NCBI GenBank assembly: GCA_964596985.1
Contig: CAZQWG010000006.1
Span: 60,283-124,282 of the forward strand
Length of the DNA: 64,000 nucleotides
Origin: GCA-020345945 sp964596985
GTDB lineage: Archaea > Thermoproteota > Bathyarchaeia > RBG-16-48-13 > GCA-020345945
Reading direction: 5' to 3'
The notes below the pieces were generated by a model that saw only the letters and a program-made list of their open reading frames with translations, was not told where the DNA came from and did no database searches. Both the position numbers and the translations under genes were made by a program. How positions within the stretch are numbered: the first letter of the stretch is position 1; each line of letters opens with the position of its first letter. Below, piece by piece: positions 18,443 to 27,454 of the stretch.

Positions 18443-19132
18443 GTGACTGAAGAAAACCAAGTCATGCTGAAGATCTACGTGATGGGCAGAGAATACGAGG
18501 TACCGCCAGACCTCACTATCATGAAAGCCATGGAGTACATCGGCTACCGATTCGTTAGGGGAGCCGGGTGCAGGGGGGGATTCTGTGGTGCTTGCGCCAC
18601 AATCTACAGACTGAAAGGAGACCACAGGCTTCAGATGGCGTTGGCCTGCCAGAAAACGGCGGAGGACGGGATGTACCTCACTCAGATTCCCTTTACCCCT
18701 GAGAATAAGGCAACGTATGACCTCGATGAATTGGGCTCGTCTGGGACACTTCTTCTCGAGTACTATCCTGAGATCGCGAGATGCTTGGCCTGCAATACTT
18801 GTACAAAAGCCTGTCCCCAGGATCTGGATGTCATGGACTACGTTCAAGCCGCGATCAGAGGGGACCTCGAAGAGGTGACAAGACTCTCCTTCGATTGCAT
18901 TCGATGTGGACTCTGTGCTGTAAGATGCCCTGCGGAGATAACCCCTTATCAGGTAGCCCTTCTTGCCAGAAGGCTCTACGGAAGACATGTCTTGGGAAAT
19001 GAAAAGCAGCTAGAGAAGAGGCTCAGAGAGCTGAAGGAAGGCAGCTTGGAGGGAGAAGTAAGGTGGCTCATAGAATTGGACGACAAGAAGTTGAGATCAT
19101 CCTACGAGAAGCGGGGAGAGGTCGAGAAATGA
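18443..19132 (+). CDS. Fumarate reductase iron-sulfur subunit, TfrB-like without CCG domain
   Basis: This 229-residue protein should carry electrons to a fumarate reductase/succinate dehydrogenase flavoprotein. The N-terminal half is a 2Fe-2S ferredoxin-like domain with CRGGFCGAC and a distal Cys (LACQKT). The C-terminal half has two 4Fe-4S motifs, CLACNTCTKACP and CIRCGLCAVRCP, whose clusters would be wired between the 2Fe-2S cluster and the partner. Methanogen TfrB has these parts plus a C-terminal HdrB-like CCG domain, which is absent here. The start is GTG 18443, with GGAGGGCGAGG just upstream. Its stop overlaps the flavoprotein start (ATGA), so the two subunits are coupled. Confidence 0.88.
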   Translation: MTEENQVMLKIYVMGREYEVPPDLTIMKAMEYIGYRFVRGAGCRGGFCGACATIYRLKGDHRLQMALACQKTAEDGMYLTQIPFTPENKATYDLDELGSSGTLLLEYYPEIARCLACNTCTKACPQDLDVMDYVQAAIRGDLEEVTRLSFDCIRCGLCAVRCPAEITPYQVALLARRLYGRHVLGNEKQLEKRLRELKEGSLEGEVRWLIELDDKKLRSSYEKRGEVEK

Positions 19133-20781
19133 GTAAGCTGATAGACGGGTACCCCGAGTACATGCGCGAATCGATCGAAGCCGTGGAGAAATCGAGGGAT
19201 AAACGGCTGAAGGAGACGTTCCGTCTTATGGACCTCGAAGAGAGAGAGGAAATCCTTCGGAGATTCCACCCCGACTATAGAACCGAAGGAAAGAGGCGGG
19301 TGGCAATTGGACCCAATAAAGGAGACTTGATGCCAGACGAAGTAGTAGATCTCCTTGAAGCACACCCGCTCATCGATCCGCAGGAGATCGACCTTTCCAC
19401 GGTTGACTTCGATGTCGACATCTTGGTGATCGGTGGAGGCGGCGCAGGGATGGTCGCCGCCCTCTGGGCAACCTACGAGGGAGCCAGCCCGGAAGACATC
19501 CTGATCGTGCAGAAGCTTAGGCTAGGAGACGCAAACTCGGTAATGTCCCAAGGCGGGATACAAGCAGCCGATAGACCCGACGACAGCCCGGCCATACACT
19601 ACCTCGACACCATCGGAGGAGGGCATTTCGCCAACGACCCCCGGCTAGTGAAAGCCTTGGTGATGGAGGCCCCTTCGATAATCAAATGGCACGAAGAGCT
19701 AGGGGTGGTCTACGACAGGGGACCTGACGGAGCCATGACAACGCTAGATTGCGGCGGCACCTCCAGAAAGAGGTTACACTCGTGCAGAGACTACACAGGC
19801 CTAGAGATCGTAAGGAACCTGAGAGACGAGGTTGAGAACCGAGGCATCCCTTTAATTGAATTCACGTCTGCGATAGAACTACTCATAGACGAATACGGAC
19901 ACGCCGCAGGGGCCGTCCTCTACAACATGGATACCCACGAGTATTGTGTGGCGAGAAGCAAAGCGACGATTCTAACCACAGGCGGCTTCGGTAGGCTGCA
20001 CATACAAGGATTCCCGACAACGAATCACTACGGGGCGACTGCCGACGGCGTCGTACTCGCCTACCGGGCCGGAGCTAGACTGAGAGACCTAGACTCAGTC
20101 CAGTATCACCCGACGGGTGCGGCTTATCCCGAACAGATAGTCGGTCTTCTCGTCACGGAGAAGGTGAGGTCTCTGGGGGCGCAACCTGTCGACAAGAATG
20201 GCGAATTGTTCGTGAACCTCTTCGAACCGAGAGACGTGGAAAGTGCCGCCATAATCAGAGAGTGCTACGAACGAGAGAACGGGGTTGACACTACAACCGG
20301 AATGAGGGGGATATGGCTGGACTCGCCCATGATAGATATCATCAACGGTGAGGGAACGATCAGAGCATCACTCTCGGCGATGTGGAGACTCTACAACAGG
20401 TTTGACATCGACATGACCAGAGCCCCTCTTCTCGTCTTCCCTACGCTACACTACCAGAACGGAGGTGTCGTAATAAACGAGAGGGGGGAGACGGCCGTCC
20501 CAGGTCTCTTTGCGGCGGGCGAAGTGACTAGTGGCGTTCATGGAAGAAACAGGCTGATGGGAAATTCCGTCCTAGACTATAACATATTCGGGCGAAGAGC
20601 AGGCATATTCGCCAAGAAACACGCCGAAGGAATCAGACTCGGGAAACTGACCCTAGACCATGCAATAAGATACAGGGAGCTGCTGGAGAAGGCTGGCGTG
20701 AAGACCTCAAGGAGATCCCCGCAGTTACTCCCCGACTACCGAGAGGAGAGAGTCCTCTCCCACACACTGAACATTCTCTGA
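19129..20781 (+). CDS. Fumarate reductase/succinate dehydrogenase flavoprotein, TfrA-like
   Basis: This 550-residue flavoprotein should interconvert fumarate and succinate at a covalently bound FAD. The FAD dinucleotide fold VDILVIGGGGAGMVAALWA begins near residue 95. Other family marks are VMSQGGIQAAD, TLDCGGTSRKRLHSCRDYTG (near the histidine that carries FAD in SdhA/FrdA), QYHPTG, ECYEREN, HYQNGGV and GLFAAGEV with MGNSVLDYNIFGRRAG. About 90 extra residues precede the FAD domain and resemble no cluster motif. The ATG overlaps the TfrB-like stop. Direction (fumarate reduction versus succinate oxidation) cannot be told; the Hdr context favours thiol-dependent fumarate reduction. L-aspartate oxidase is an unlikely alternative. 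Confidence 0.88.
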   Translation: MSKLIDGYPEYMRESIEAVEKSRDKRLKETFRLMDLEEREEILRRFHPDYRTEGKRRVAIGPNKGDLMPDEVVDLLEAHPLIDPQEIDLSTVDFDVDILVIGGGGAGMVAALWATYEGASPEDILIVQKLRLGDANSVMSQGGIQAADRPDDSPAIHYLDTIGGGHFANDPRLVKALVMEAPSIIKWHEELGVVYDRGPDGAMTTLDCGGTSRKRLHSCRDYTGLEIVRNLRDEVENRGIPLIEFTSAIELLIDEYGHAAGAVLYNMDTHEYCVARSKATILTTGGFGRLHIQGFPTTNHYGATADGVVLAYRAGARLRDLDSVQYHPTGAAYPEQIVGLLVTEKVRSLGAQPVDKNGELFVNLFEPRDVESAAIIRECYERENGVDTTTGMRGIWLDSPMIDIINGEGTIRASLSAMWRLYNRFDIDMTRAPLLVFPTLHYQNGGVVINERGETAVPGLFAAGEVTSGVHGRNRLMGNSVLDYNIFGRRAGIFAKKHAEGIRLGKLTLDHAIRYRELLEKAGVKTSRRSPQLLPDYREERVLSHTLNIL

Positions 20782-20806
20782 GGGACGCTTCGGGGGACCG
20801 CAAGAC

Positions 20807-23191
20807 TTGGGAGAAACAGATCGGGAAGCACGTATCGGCGTCTTCGTCTGCGAATGCGGCGGAAACATCTCAGACGTCGTCGACGTCGACAGAATAGTCA
20901 GAGAAGCCCCTACCTGGGGCAACGTAGCCTTCTCGAAGAGCGATAGATACTTGTGCTCCAAGCCAGGTCTCGAGATGGTCAAGCAATCGGTCAGACTCCA
21001 CAAATTGAATAGGGTCGTCTTCGCTTGCTGCACCCCGAAGATGCATAGACCGACCTTTGAGGCAATCCTCGGAGAAGAAGGCTTGAACCCAGCCCTGCTC
21101 AAGGTCGTCAATATTAGAGAACACTGTTCCTGGGTTCACCCCGACGACCCCGAAGGGGCAACCCTCAAGGCGATAGACCTAACCAGAGGCGGAACCGCAA
21201 AGGCGAGGAAGGCCGTCCCACTCACACCTATGCAGATAAGGGTCGAGCCTTCTGTACTTGTTGTTGGAGGAGGGATCGCAGGGATCACGGCTGCACTGAA
21301 CCTAGCCGAGAACGGCATCAAAGTCTACCTCGCCGAGAAGTCGGCGTCCATAGGCGGGCATGTCATCAAGTATCCTAAAGTCTTCCCTACCCTCGACTGT
21401 TCCCAGTGCATTCTGACCCCGAAGATGGGAGAGGTCGCCAGAACCCCGAATATCAAACTCTTCACCCTCACCGAGGTGAAGAAGATCTCTGGCGTTCCCG
21501 GAAACTTTCAGGTTACGATATCCCTCAAGCCTAGAGGCGTAAGACTCGAAGAATGCATCGCCTGCGGGGCTTGCAACCGAATATGCCCGATCGAGACAGA
21601 GAACGAGTTCAACGGGGGACTGAACATGCGGAAAGCCATCTACCTCCCCTTCCCACAGGCTGTGCCAACCGTCTACACGATAGATTTCGAGAACTGCTCA
21701 AGATGTGGAAAATGCCAGGAGATCTGCCCAACCAATGCTATCGACCTCAACGACAAAATAGAAGAGACCGAGATCGGTGTGGGTGCTATAGTCCTTGCAA
21801 CAGGATTCGAACTACACGACCTGAAGGGGTTCGGCGAATTCCACTACGGAAAACATCCGAACGTGGTCACAGCCCTCCAGATGGAGAGACTTCTCGACGT
21901 CACTGGACCGACAGGGGGAAAACTGGTTCGTCGGAGTGACGGGGAAAAGATACAGAAGATCGCCTACGTACTCTGTGCTGGCTCAAGGGATACTGAAAGA
22001 GGTGTTCCCTACTGTAGCCGCGTCTGCTGCTTGTACGCGATCAAACAGGCCTTGATCGCTAGACAGCAGGATGCCGAAGTCTGGATCCATTACATAGATA
22101 TAAGGACCCCGGGACGCAGATACGAAGAGTTCTACAAGAAAGCCCAAACGGAAGGCGTCAATTTCGTCAGGGGAAAGATCACCGAGATCATCCCTGACGG
22201 AGATCGACTGCTCTTGAAGGCCGAAGACACCCTCATTAACCGTATCGTCGAGAACGAAGTCGACCTCGTCGTTCTATGCCCACCTGTCCTCTCCGAGCCA
22301 TCCACAAGGAAACTCGCTGACGATTCAAAGGTCCCTCTAGGTGAGGACGGTTTCATACTCGAACGGCATCCGAAACTCGATCCCGTGGCAACCCTCCGCG
22401 AAGGCATCTTCGCGTGTGGAATGGCTTCAGGACCTAAAGACATCCAGACGACCGTTGCCGAGTCGGGTGGCGCGGCGGCCAAAGCCTCGGGTTTCTTATC
22501 CGAAGGCGTGGTGAAGATCCGACCCGAGATCGCCTTTCTGGACGACCAGGGAGCCTGCGACAACTGCGGAGAGTGCGTTGAGGCCTGCCCCTTCGAGTCC
22601 CTAGCCATAATAAACGGCCATCTCGAAGTCAACGAGATGTTCTGCACTGGATGCGGCATCTGCCTGCCCTCCTGTCACGCCCATGCTCTGGATCTCCATG
22701 ACATGACGGAGGAGCAACTCTCCTCGCAGATCGAAGCCACCCTTAAAAACTCAAAAGCCCAGGTCAAGATCCTTGCCTTCACAGAACAGGAAATCGCCTA
22801 CACCGCTGCAGACATAGCTGGAATCTCCAGAATAGCATACCCCAGCAGCATAAGAATCCTTCCTGTACCCTCGACAGGCCGGCTAGGGTTGAGGAATATC
22901 CTCCACGCCTTCGCCTGCGGAGCCGACGGAGTAATGCTCATCGAAGCACCCGAGGAAGGTCCCCTCGGCAGGGCCCACGTGCTCGCAGAAGAGAAAGCCA
23001 AAAGGTACATAGAGGAATTGGAGGGCTACGACGATGCATTTACCTTTAGACTATGGTTCTCGAAAACATATGTACCAGACTGGAGGAAACTCGCTGAGAC
23101 TTTCAAGACCTTTGATGCGATAATCAGAGGAGAAGGGCCAATCACACTTGAGACAAGAAGAAAGATAGGAACCGCCGCGACAAACGCGTGA
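20807..23191 (+). CDS. hdrA: Heterodisulfide reductase subunit A with cysteine-less MvhD-like tail
   Basis: HdrA is the FAD protein that links ferredoxin, hydrogenase or formate dehydrogenase to HdrBC and can bifurcate electrons. The N-terminal domain has VFVCECGGNI and VVFACCTPKMH. The FAD fold VLVVGGGIAGITAALNLAE begins near residue 150. Four 4Fe-4S motifs follow: CIACGACNRICP, CSRCGKCQEICP, CDNCGECVEACP and CTGCGICLPSCH. Residues about 651-794 align with the MvhD/FlpD electron-transfer fold (AADIAGISRIAYPSSIRI, FACGADGVM), but the cluster cysteines of MvhD are replaced. The start is TTG 20807. It closes the comB-hdr-tfr gene run, 25 bases after the flavoprotein. Confidence 0.92.
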   Translation: MGETDREARIGVFVCECGGNISDVVDVDRIVREAPTWGNVAFSKSDRYLCSKPGLEMVKQSVRLHKLNRVVFACCTPKMHRPTFEAILGEEGLNPALLKVVNIREHCSWVHPDDPEGATLKAIDLTRGGTAKARKAVPLTPMQIRVEPSVLVVGGGIAGITAALNLAENGIKVYLAEKSASIGGHVIKYPKVFPTLDCSQCILTPKMGEVARTPNIKLFTLTEVKKISGVPGNFQVTISLKPRGVRLEECIACGACNRICPIETENEFNGGLNMRKAIYLPFPQAVPTVYTIDFENCSRCGKCQEICPTNAIDLNDKIEETEIGVGAIVLATGFELHDLKGFGEFHYGKHPNVVTALQMERLLDVTGPTGGKLVRRSDGEKIQKIAYVLCAGSRDTERGVPYCSRVCCLYAIKQALIARQQDAEVWIHYIDIRTPGRRYEEFYKKAQTEGVNFVRGKITEIIPDGDRLLLKAEDTLINRIVENEVDLVVLCPPVLSEPSTRKLADDSKVPLGEDGFILERHPKLDPVATLREGIFACGMASGPKDIQTTVAESGGAAAKASGFLSEGVVKIRPEIAFLDDQGACDNCGECVEACPFESLAIINGHLEVNEMFCTGCGICLPSCHAHALDLHDMTEEQLSSQIEATLKNSKAQVKILAFTEQEIAYTAADIAGISRIAYPSSIRILPVPSTGRLGLRNILHAFACGADGVMLIEAPEEGPLGRAHVLAEEKAKRYIEELEGYDDAFTFRLWFSKTYVPDWRKLAETFKTFDAIIRGEGPITLETRRKIGTAATNA

Positions 23192-23399
23192 GCCTGTCGG
23201 CGGGTTCTTGCCTGACCCCGTATCTAGATTGACTTCGATAACCGCCTACCCTGTATTCTGATTTTATTGATGCCTCAAATTGTAGCCTCTGGTGAAGGGG
23301 GATGCCCGATTGTCGCTTGCGTCGTCGAAACCTCTTTATTGAACTATTCGAATCATCGCTATACTGTCTCACCGTTTGACAATCGGAGGGAAGTCGATC

Positions 23400-23870
23400 A
23401 TGGAAAAGGCATTCAGCGAAGTGTTCTTGCGATCCTTGAGCCGAGCATTAAAGGAAACGGTCTCTGACTCAGAGGTTCAAGACCAGTTTTCAACGGCAAT
23501 CAAGAAATGTTTGAAATCGGGCGCCATCTCTCCCGAACTCATCAAGAAGAATCTCGACGAGGTGACCCTCTCCTGCCTTGGAACCTTGAGTGCAGACGTA
23601 TCTCTCCGGTCGATGTACGAGAAGCAGGAGGACCCTCTGCAGGAAACGAAGAGACTGGTCTCGGAGGAGCTTGTCAGAATGGCTGGAGACAAAGCGCTCG
23701 GTCGGCTGCGTGACGGATGCAATATGGAGCAGGCGATGGGACAGTTCGGTCAGGAGAAACTTGAGGAGATCGCGGAGAAAGTCTCAACACAAGATATCTA
23801 TTTGAGACCCGAGTTCGAAGAGAGCCTAGAGGCACTTAAGCAGATTATCCAAGACGCGATACAAGGTTAA
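23400..23870 (+). CDS. Small helical protein of unknown function
   Basis: This 156-residue protein is not recognised. It is charged and predicted almost wholly helical, without membrane segments or a cysteine motif. Heptad-like leucines occur near the end (FEESLEALKQIIQDAI). ATG 23400 has CGGAGGGA upstream. It stands alone 200 bases after hdrA and convergent with mobB; no role is suggested by context. Confidence 0.6.
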   Translation: MEKAFSEVFLRSLSRALKETVSDSEVQDQFSTAIKKCLKSGAISPELIKKNLDEVTLSCLGTLSADVSLRSMYEKQEDPLQETKRLVSEELVRMAGDKALGRLRDGCNMEQAMGQFGQEKLEEIAEKVSTQDIYLRPEFEESLEALKQIIQDAIQG

Positions 23871-23905
23871 TACGTCATTTGATATGCTGGACTTGTCAAA
23901 CGTAT

Positions 23906-24733
23906 CTATTTCTTATCTTCGATGATGACCGTTACGTTCTCGTCTCCTGAGATCGTGGCTCCCTTCAGAGAAGAGGTCATGGCGAGTACCGCCCCTCGGA
24001 TTATTTCTTGTACAAAGCCTCTCATCGCCAGTCTGGTCTCTCCGATTCGAATCACCAACGTTGAAGGCTCGTCCTCCACCGTACATTTCACTTCTCGATC
24101 CTTCTTGGTTGCGATGGCTTCAGCCATTTCCTTGCATGTCTTGTACCCGCATCTCCCGCAGTCAAGGTCCGGTAGAGTCTTCCAAATCCTGCCTGTCTGT
24201 ATCAAAGGAACTACGATATTATCGACGAATTGTGTGGCAGTCTCCTCGTCTCCCAAGAGATTGGCTAGTTGTTCTTGTCCCACGATTTCTGTCTTAACAG
24301 GGACAGGGGTGTTCACGAAAAGGATGTTCTCTCGATCCCTCGACAGACTCAGAAGGTCGTCTTGGCTACGTACCGCCAGCACGTAGTATCTGTCTACTTC
24401 GATAGGTTTTATGGACTTGAATCCTTCGAGTAGGATGAGGTCGAATTCTTCGCCGAGCGTGAGAAGACGTTTTAGGTCTTTCTGCTCGAATTCCGCTCTT
24501 TCGATGATTACCCTCTCTTTTCTTGAGACAAGAACGACTCTCTCGGCTCCAGCTTCGGCTACTCTCCACGAGTCCTTTCCAGAAGTATCCAGGCTAAACC
24601 CGGGGTCGTGGATGTGTTTGAAGACGCAGGTTCTGTAGCCCTCAGAAGTCAACTTCCTCACGATCTTTTCGACGATACTCGTCTTACCTGAGTCTTTGTA
24701 TCCGATGACGTCGATTACAGGGGTCTTCAACAT
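23906..24733 (-). CDS. mobB: MobB-type GTPase fused to a 4Fe-4S domain
   Basis: MobB-like proteins assist guanine-dinucleotide addition to molybdopterin. The N-terminal P-loop is GYKDSGKTSIVEKI, followed by typical MobB segments (VFKHIHDPGFSLDTSGKDSWR and LILLEGFKS). The C-terminal half adds a cluster motif, LDCGRCGYKTCKEMAEA with a further Cys at EVKC, like the 4Fe-4S domain found in other corrinoid or Fe-S accessory proteins. The fusion of 275 residues suggests a redox-linked role in metal-pterin cofactor delivery. Formylmethanofuran dehydrogenase, encoded 11 kb away, is an obvious client, but that is inference. The start ATG is clear. Confidence 0.85.
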   Translation of the reverse strand: MLKTPVIDVIGYKDSGKTSIVEKIVRKLTSEGYRTCVFKHIHDPGFSLDTSGKDSWRVAEAGAERVVLVSRKERVIIERAEFEQKDLKRLLTLGEEFDLILLEGFKSIKPIEVDRYYVLAVRSQDDLLSLSRDRENILFVNTPVPVKTEIVGQEQLANLLGDEETATQFVDNIVVPLIQTGRIWKTLPDLDCGRCGYKTCKEMAEAIATKKDREVKCTVEDEPSTLVIRIGETRLAMRGFVQEIIRGAVLAMTSSLKGATISGDENVTVIIEDKK

Positions 24734-24868
24734 ATCCAGAAGAATAGTAGTCGTAGTTTTCTTTAACCTATTGGTTCTCAGATCGAGAACTGTCTTCGGT
24801 TTAAGAAATAGAAAGGGGTTGGAGTTTCGCTCCTCTCCCTGATTCAGGATTCTTCTCGGTTGTAGGTG

Positions 24869-25786
24869 TCAGTAAACCGCTGTCAACCATTCTCCGTGTT
24901 TCTTGTCTTCGCCTTTCACGATCTTCTCGAATTTCGTTCTGAGCTTCTGTGAAACCGGGCCGATCTCTCCGTTTCCGATGGTTCGGTGGTCGATCTTGAC
25001 GACGGGAGTTACTTCGGCAGCGGTTCCAGTGAAGAACACTTCGTCGCTGTAGTAGAGTTCTGTACGTGTGATCGGTCTTTGAATGACTTCTATCCCCATT
25101 TCCTCGCACAACTCGATGGCGGTGTCTCTAGTTATTCCGAATAGGATTGAAGAGTAGTTCGGTGTTGTGTATACTGTACCATTCTTCACGATGAACAGGT
25201 TCTCTCCACTTCCTTCGCTGACGAAGCCTTGCGAGTCTAGAAAAATCGCTTCGTCAAATCCGTTCTTGACGGCCTCCATCTTCGCTAGAACCGAGTTTAT
25301 GTAGTTACCGCAAGCCTTCGATTCTGGGGGAAGGGCGTCTGTGGCTATTCTTCTCCACGATGTGACGCAACAACTCGCTCCACCTTCAGCTTCAATGTAC
25401 TTGCCAAACGGAAACGCGACGATTGCAGCTTGAACAGGGGCTCCGAACGGATTCAGCCCGAAGACCCCATAACCTCTGTAGACCAGGGGACGGATGTAAC
25501 AGGTCTCCCTAATCTCATTCTTCTTCAGTAGGTCTATGGTTGCTTTGATCAAGTCTTGCTTTGACCATTTTATTTCCATGAAGTAGAGTTTCGCTGAATA
25601 GAAGAGTCGTTCCATGTGCTCTTCCAATCGAAAGACGTAGAGGTTGGATTCGGTTCCGTAGCCGCGTATCCCCTCGAAAACACCGGTACCGTAGTGTAGG
25701 CAATGGGTCATGACGTGGACTCTTGCTTCGTCCCACTTGACAAACTTACCGTCCATCCAGATGTACTCAACTTCTTGAAGCGACAT
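24869..25786 (-). CDS. ilvE: Branched-chain amino acid aminotransferase
   Basis: This class IV PLP aminotransferase catalyses the last step of leucine, isoleucine and valine synthesis. The conserved parts are VEYIWMDGKFVKWDEARVHV, GVFEGIRGY, RLEEHMERLFYSAKLY, the PLP-lysine segment SKACGNYINSVLAK, EAIFLDSQGFVSEGSGENLF and the EVFFTGTAAEV motif. ATG 25786 gives 305 residues, the family's usual length; a longer frame upstream adds 43 residues without similarity and is probably untranslated leader. D-amino acid transaminase or 4-amino-4-deoxychorismate lyase are less likely. Confidence 0.93.
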   Translation of the reverse strand: MSLQEVEYIWMDGKFVKWDEARVHVMTHCLHYGTGVFEGIRGYGTESNLYVFRLEEHMERLFYSAKLYFMEIKWSKQDLIKATIDLLKKNEIRETCYIRPLVYRGYGVFGLNPFGAPVQAAIVAFPFGKYIEAEGGASCCVTSWRRIATDALPPESKACGNYINSVLAKMEAVKNGFDEAIFLDSQGFVSEGSGENLFIVKNGTVYTTPNYSSILFGITRDTAIELCEEMGIEVIQRPITRTELYYSDEVFFTGTAAEVTPVVKIDHRTIGNGEIGPVSQKLRTKFEKIVKGEDKKHGEWLTAVY

Positions 25787-25915
25787 GACAATTAACTTCT
25801 GTCCGGTAGCTTTTTGTCTTTTCGGTTCATTGATAAGCGATTCGTTCCTTCCTGTCCATGGGGAATATACAGTCTTTTCAAGTTGTGTACGCAGAATCTT
25901 CGGCCAGTATTCCAT

Positions 25916-26218
25916 CTACTGGGCGCGTTTCGATTTCTGTTCTTTTTCTGCTTGAACCAGACGTATTCTTTCACGAAGCCAGTCCAAGTATCCTCGCGTG
26001 TATAGGTAGACTGCGACCATTATCGCAAGATACAAGCAAACGAGGAATCCTGTCCCCAAACCGATCTGAAAGGTCTCGAAAAAGACCCGTTCAACACGCC
26101 CCGGGACCCTCAGCGAGTCAAAGATCTCCCAGACACGGGCGAAGGCGGACACAACAAAGTATAGAACGAACACGGTGAGGAATGCTGCGAAGACCAGTGC
26201 CTTCTTCTTGGGCGTCAC
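25916..26218 (-). CDS. Small two-segment membrane protein
   Basis: This 100-residue protein is not recognised. Two hydrophobic segments are visible, ALVFAAFLTVFVLYFVVSAF and GTGFLVCLYLAIMVAVYLY, followed by a charged tail (RERIRLVQAEKEQKSKR). The GTG start is fixed by an in-frame stop two codons before it. It lies upstream of ilvE on the same strand, and the two may share a transcript. Confidence 0.6.
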   Translation of the reverse strand: MTPKKKALVFAAFLTVFVLYFVVSAFARVWEIFDSLRVPGRVERVFFETFQIGLGTGFLVCLYLAIMVAVYLYTRGYLDWLRERIRLVQAEKEQKSKRAQ

Positions 26219-26406
26219 TTGTCATGCCCCTTACGATAATTGACCACAACAGGTACTTTGACATACTCCTTAACTCTTTTTCCTATGTAACTGATTCTGG
26301 AATTCGATCCTTGGCGTGTAGACTAAGGGATTCACGGCGAGAAGAAAAAGGAGTAGGTTCCAACCCGTTTAGCGACGGTTGACGACCCATTCTTGTCATC
26401 CGGCAA

Positions 26407-27450
26407 CTATCGGACAAGAAGGGGTACGCCCAGCAACTCCGTCAACATTGCCGAGCTGACGCCAACCGACACCGCCATCACACGGTTGGGGGGCATGTCG
26501 ACGAAACGGACGCCTTTGATCACGTTCCCCAAGATCTTGTTCCTACGGTGAATCTTGTCTATCCTCTTGTCTATGATATCTACGCTTTCGTAGCTCAGAC
26601 ATGCTACGTCGAGAAGCATAGATCGGACCGTGCGATAGTCGTAGTCGAGTAGTTTGTTGTTGAACGCGTTTTCCAGCGCCTTCTTCAGAGAAGTGTCCGA
26701 GACACCTATCCCAATATGCGCGAACGAGCCTACTCCGTTTTCAGCCTTACAGATTGTCCGGAAATCCTGGAAGTCTACATTGATGTCGCCTGGTAGACAG
26801 ATCATCTCAATGATGCCTTCGATCATGTCGCTGAGTATCCGGTCTTCGATGTCGAAAGCAACGGGCATCGGAGTTTTTGGACAGAGTTGAAGCAGAATAT
26901 CGTTGCTATTCACAATAACGATGTCGCTGAGCTCCCGTATCTCCCTGAGACCTAGCTGGGCGTTCTTCATCTGAACGAGACCTTCGCTCAAGAAGGGTAG
27001 AGTCACCATGCTCACTATGAGGGATTCCGGGGTCTCACTTCTCAAGGCGTTCGCAAGTGTCGGCAACCCGAGTGTTCCAGTGCCTTTGCCCAAGCCGCAC
27101 GTCAAGATCAATAGGTTTCGGCCCTTCAGGAGGGGCAGGATCTCGTTGAGGGATTCTTCCATCGCTACCTTTCCGACACTAGCCCTCTCCCCTGCGCCTT
27201 GTCCTTTACACGCCTCTTGACCGATCAGTATCTTCTTATCGGCGACGGCATAGTCGAGTGCCAGCTTGTCGGTGTTGAGTGCTACAACCTCGATGTTCTT
27301 GTAGATTCTATTCAATTCAGTACTGCAGAACCGTGTGACCGTGTTGCCGCCGCTTCCTCCAATACCCACGATGCTTATGGTGATAGGCAGTTCTATAGAG
27401 CCGCCCATCGCTCTCTGCTCGAGAAGTTCCATTGAAACTCTTCTTGCCAT
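26407..27450 (-). CDS. Divergent FtsZ-family GTPase
   Basis: This 347-residue protein belongs to the tubulin/FtsZ superfamily. The N-terminal nucleotide-binding loop is VGIGGSGGNTVTRF, and the T7 loop INVDFQDF (N224, D226, D229) keeps the acidic residues that complete the GTPase site of a neighbouring subunit. The tubulin signature, GGGTGTG in FtsZ, reads GKGTGTL (residues 121-127), with Lys and Leu replacing two glycines. No acidic C-terminal tail is visible for binding a membrane anchor. The gene begins four bases after the stop of the upstream exoprotein, with GGAGGAAGG spanning the junction, so they form a tight operon. It may be a specialised FtsZ paralogue rather than the division protein. 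Confidence 0.85.
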   Translation of the reverse strand: MARRVSMELLEQRAMGGSIELPITISIVGIGGSGGNTVTRFCSTELNRIYKNIEVVALNTDKLALDYAVADKKILIGQEACKGQGAGERASVGKVAMEESLNEILPLLKGRNLLILTCGLGKGTGTLGLPTLANALRSETPESLIVSMVTLPFLSEGLVQMKNAQLGLREIRELSDIVIVNSNDILLQLCPKTPMPVAFDIEDRILSDMIEGIIEMICLPGDINVDFQDFRTICKAENGVGSFAHIGIGVSDTSLKKALENAFNNKLLDYDYRTVRSMLLDVACLSYESVDIIDKRIDKIHRRNKILGNVIKGVRFVDMPPNRVMAVSVGVSSAMLTELLGVPLLVR

Positions 27451-27454
27451 TGGA

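Noticed and set aside
25787..25915. N-terminal extension of the branched-chain aminotransferase
   Set aside because: The family's normal start is the ATG at 25786 and the extra residues show no similarity.
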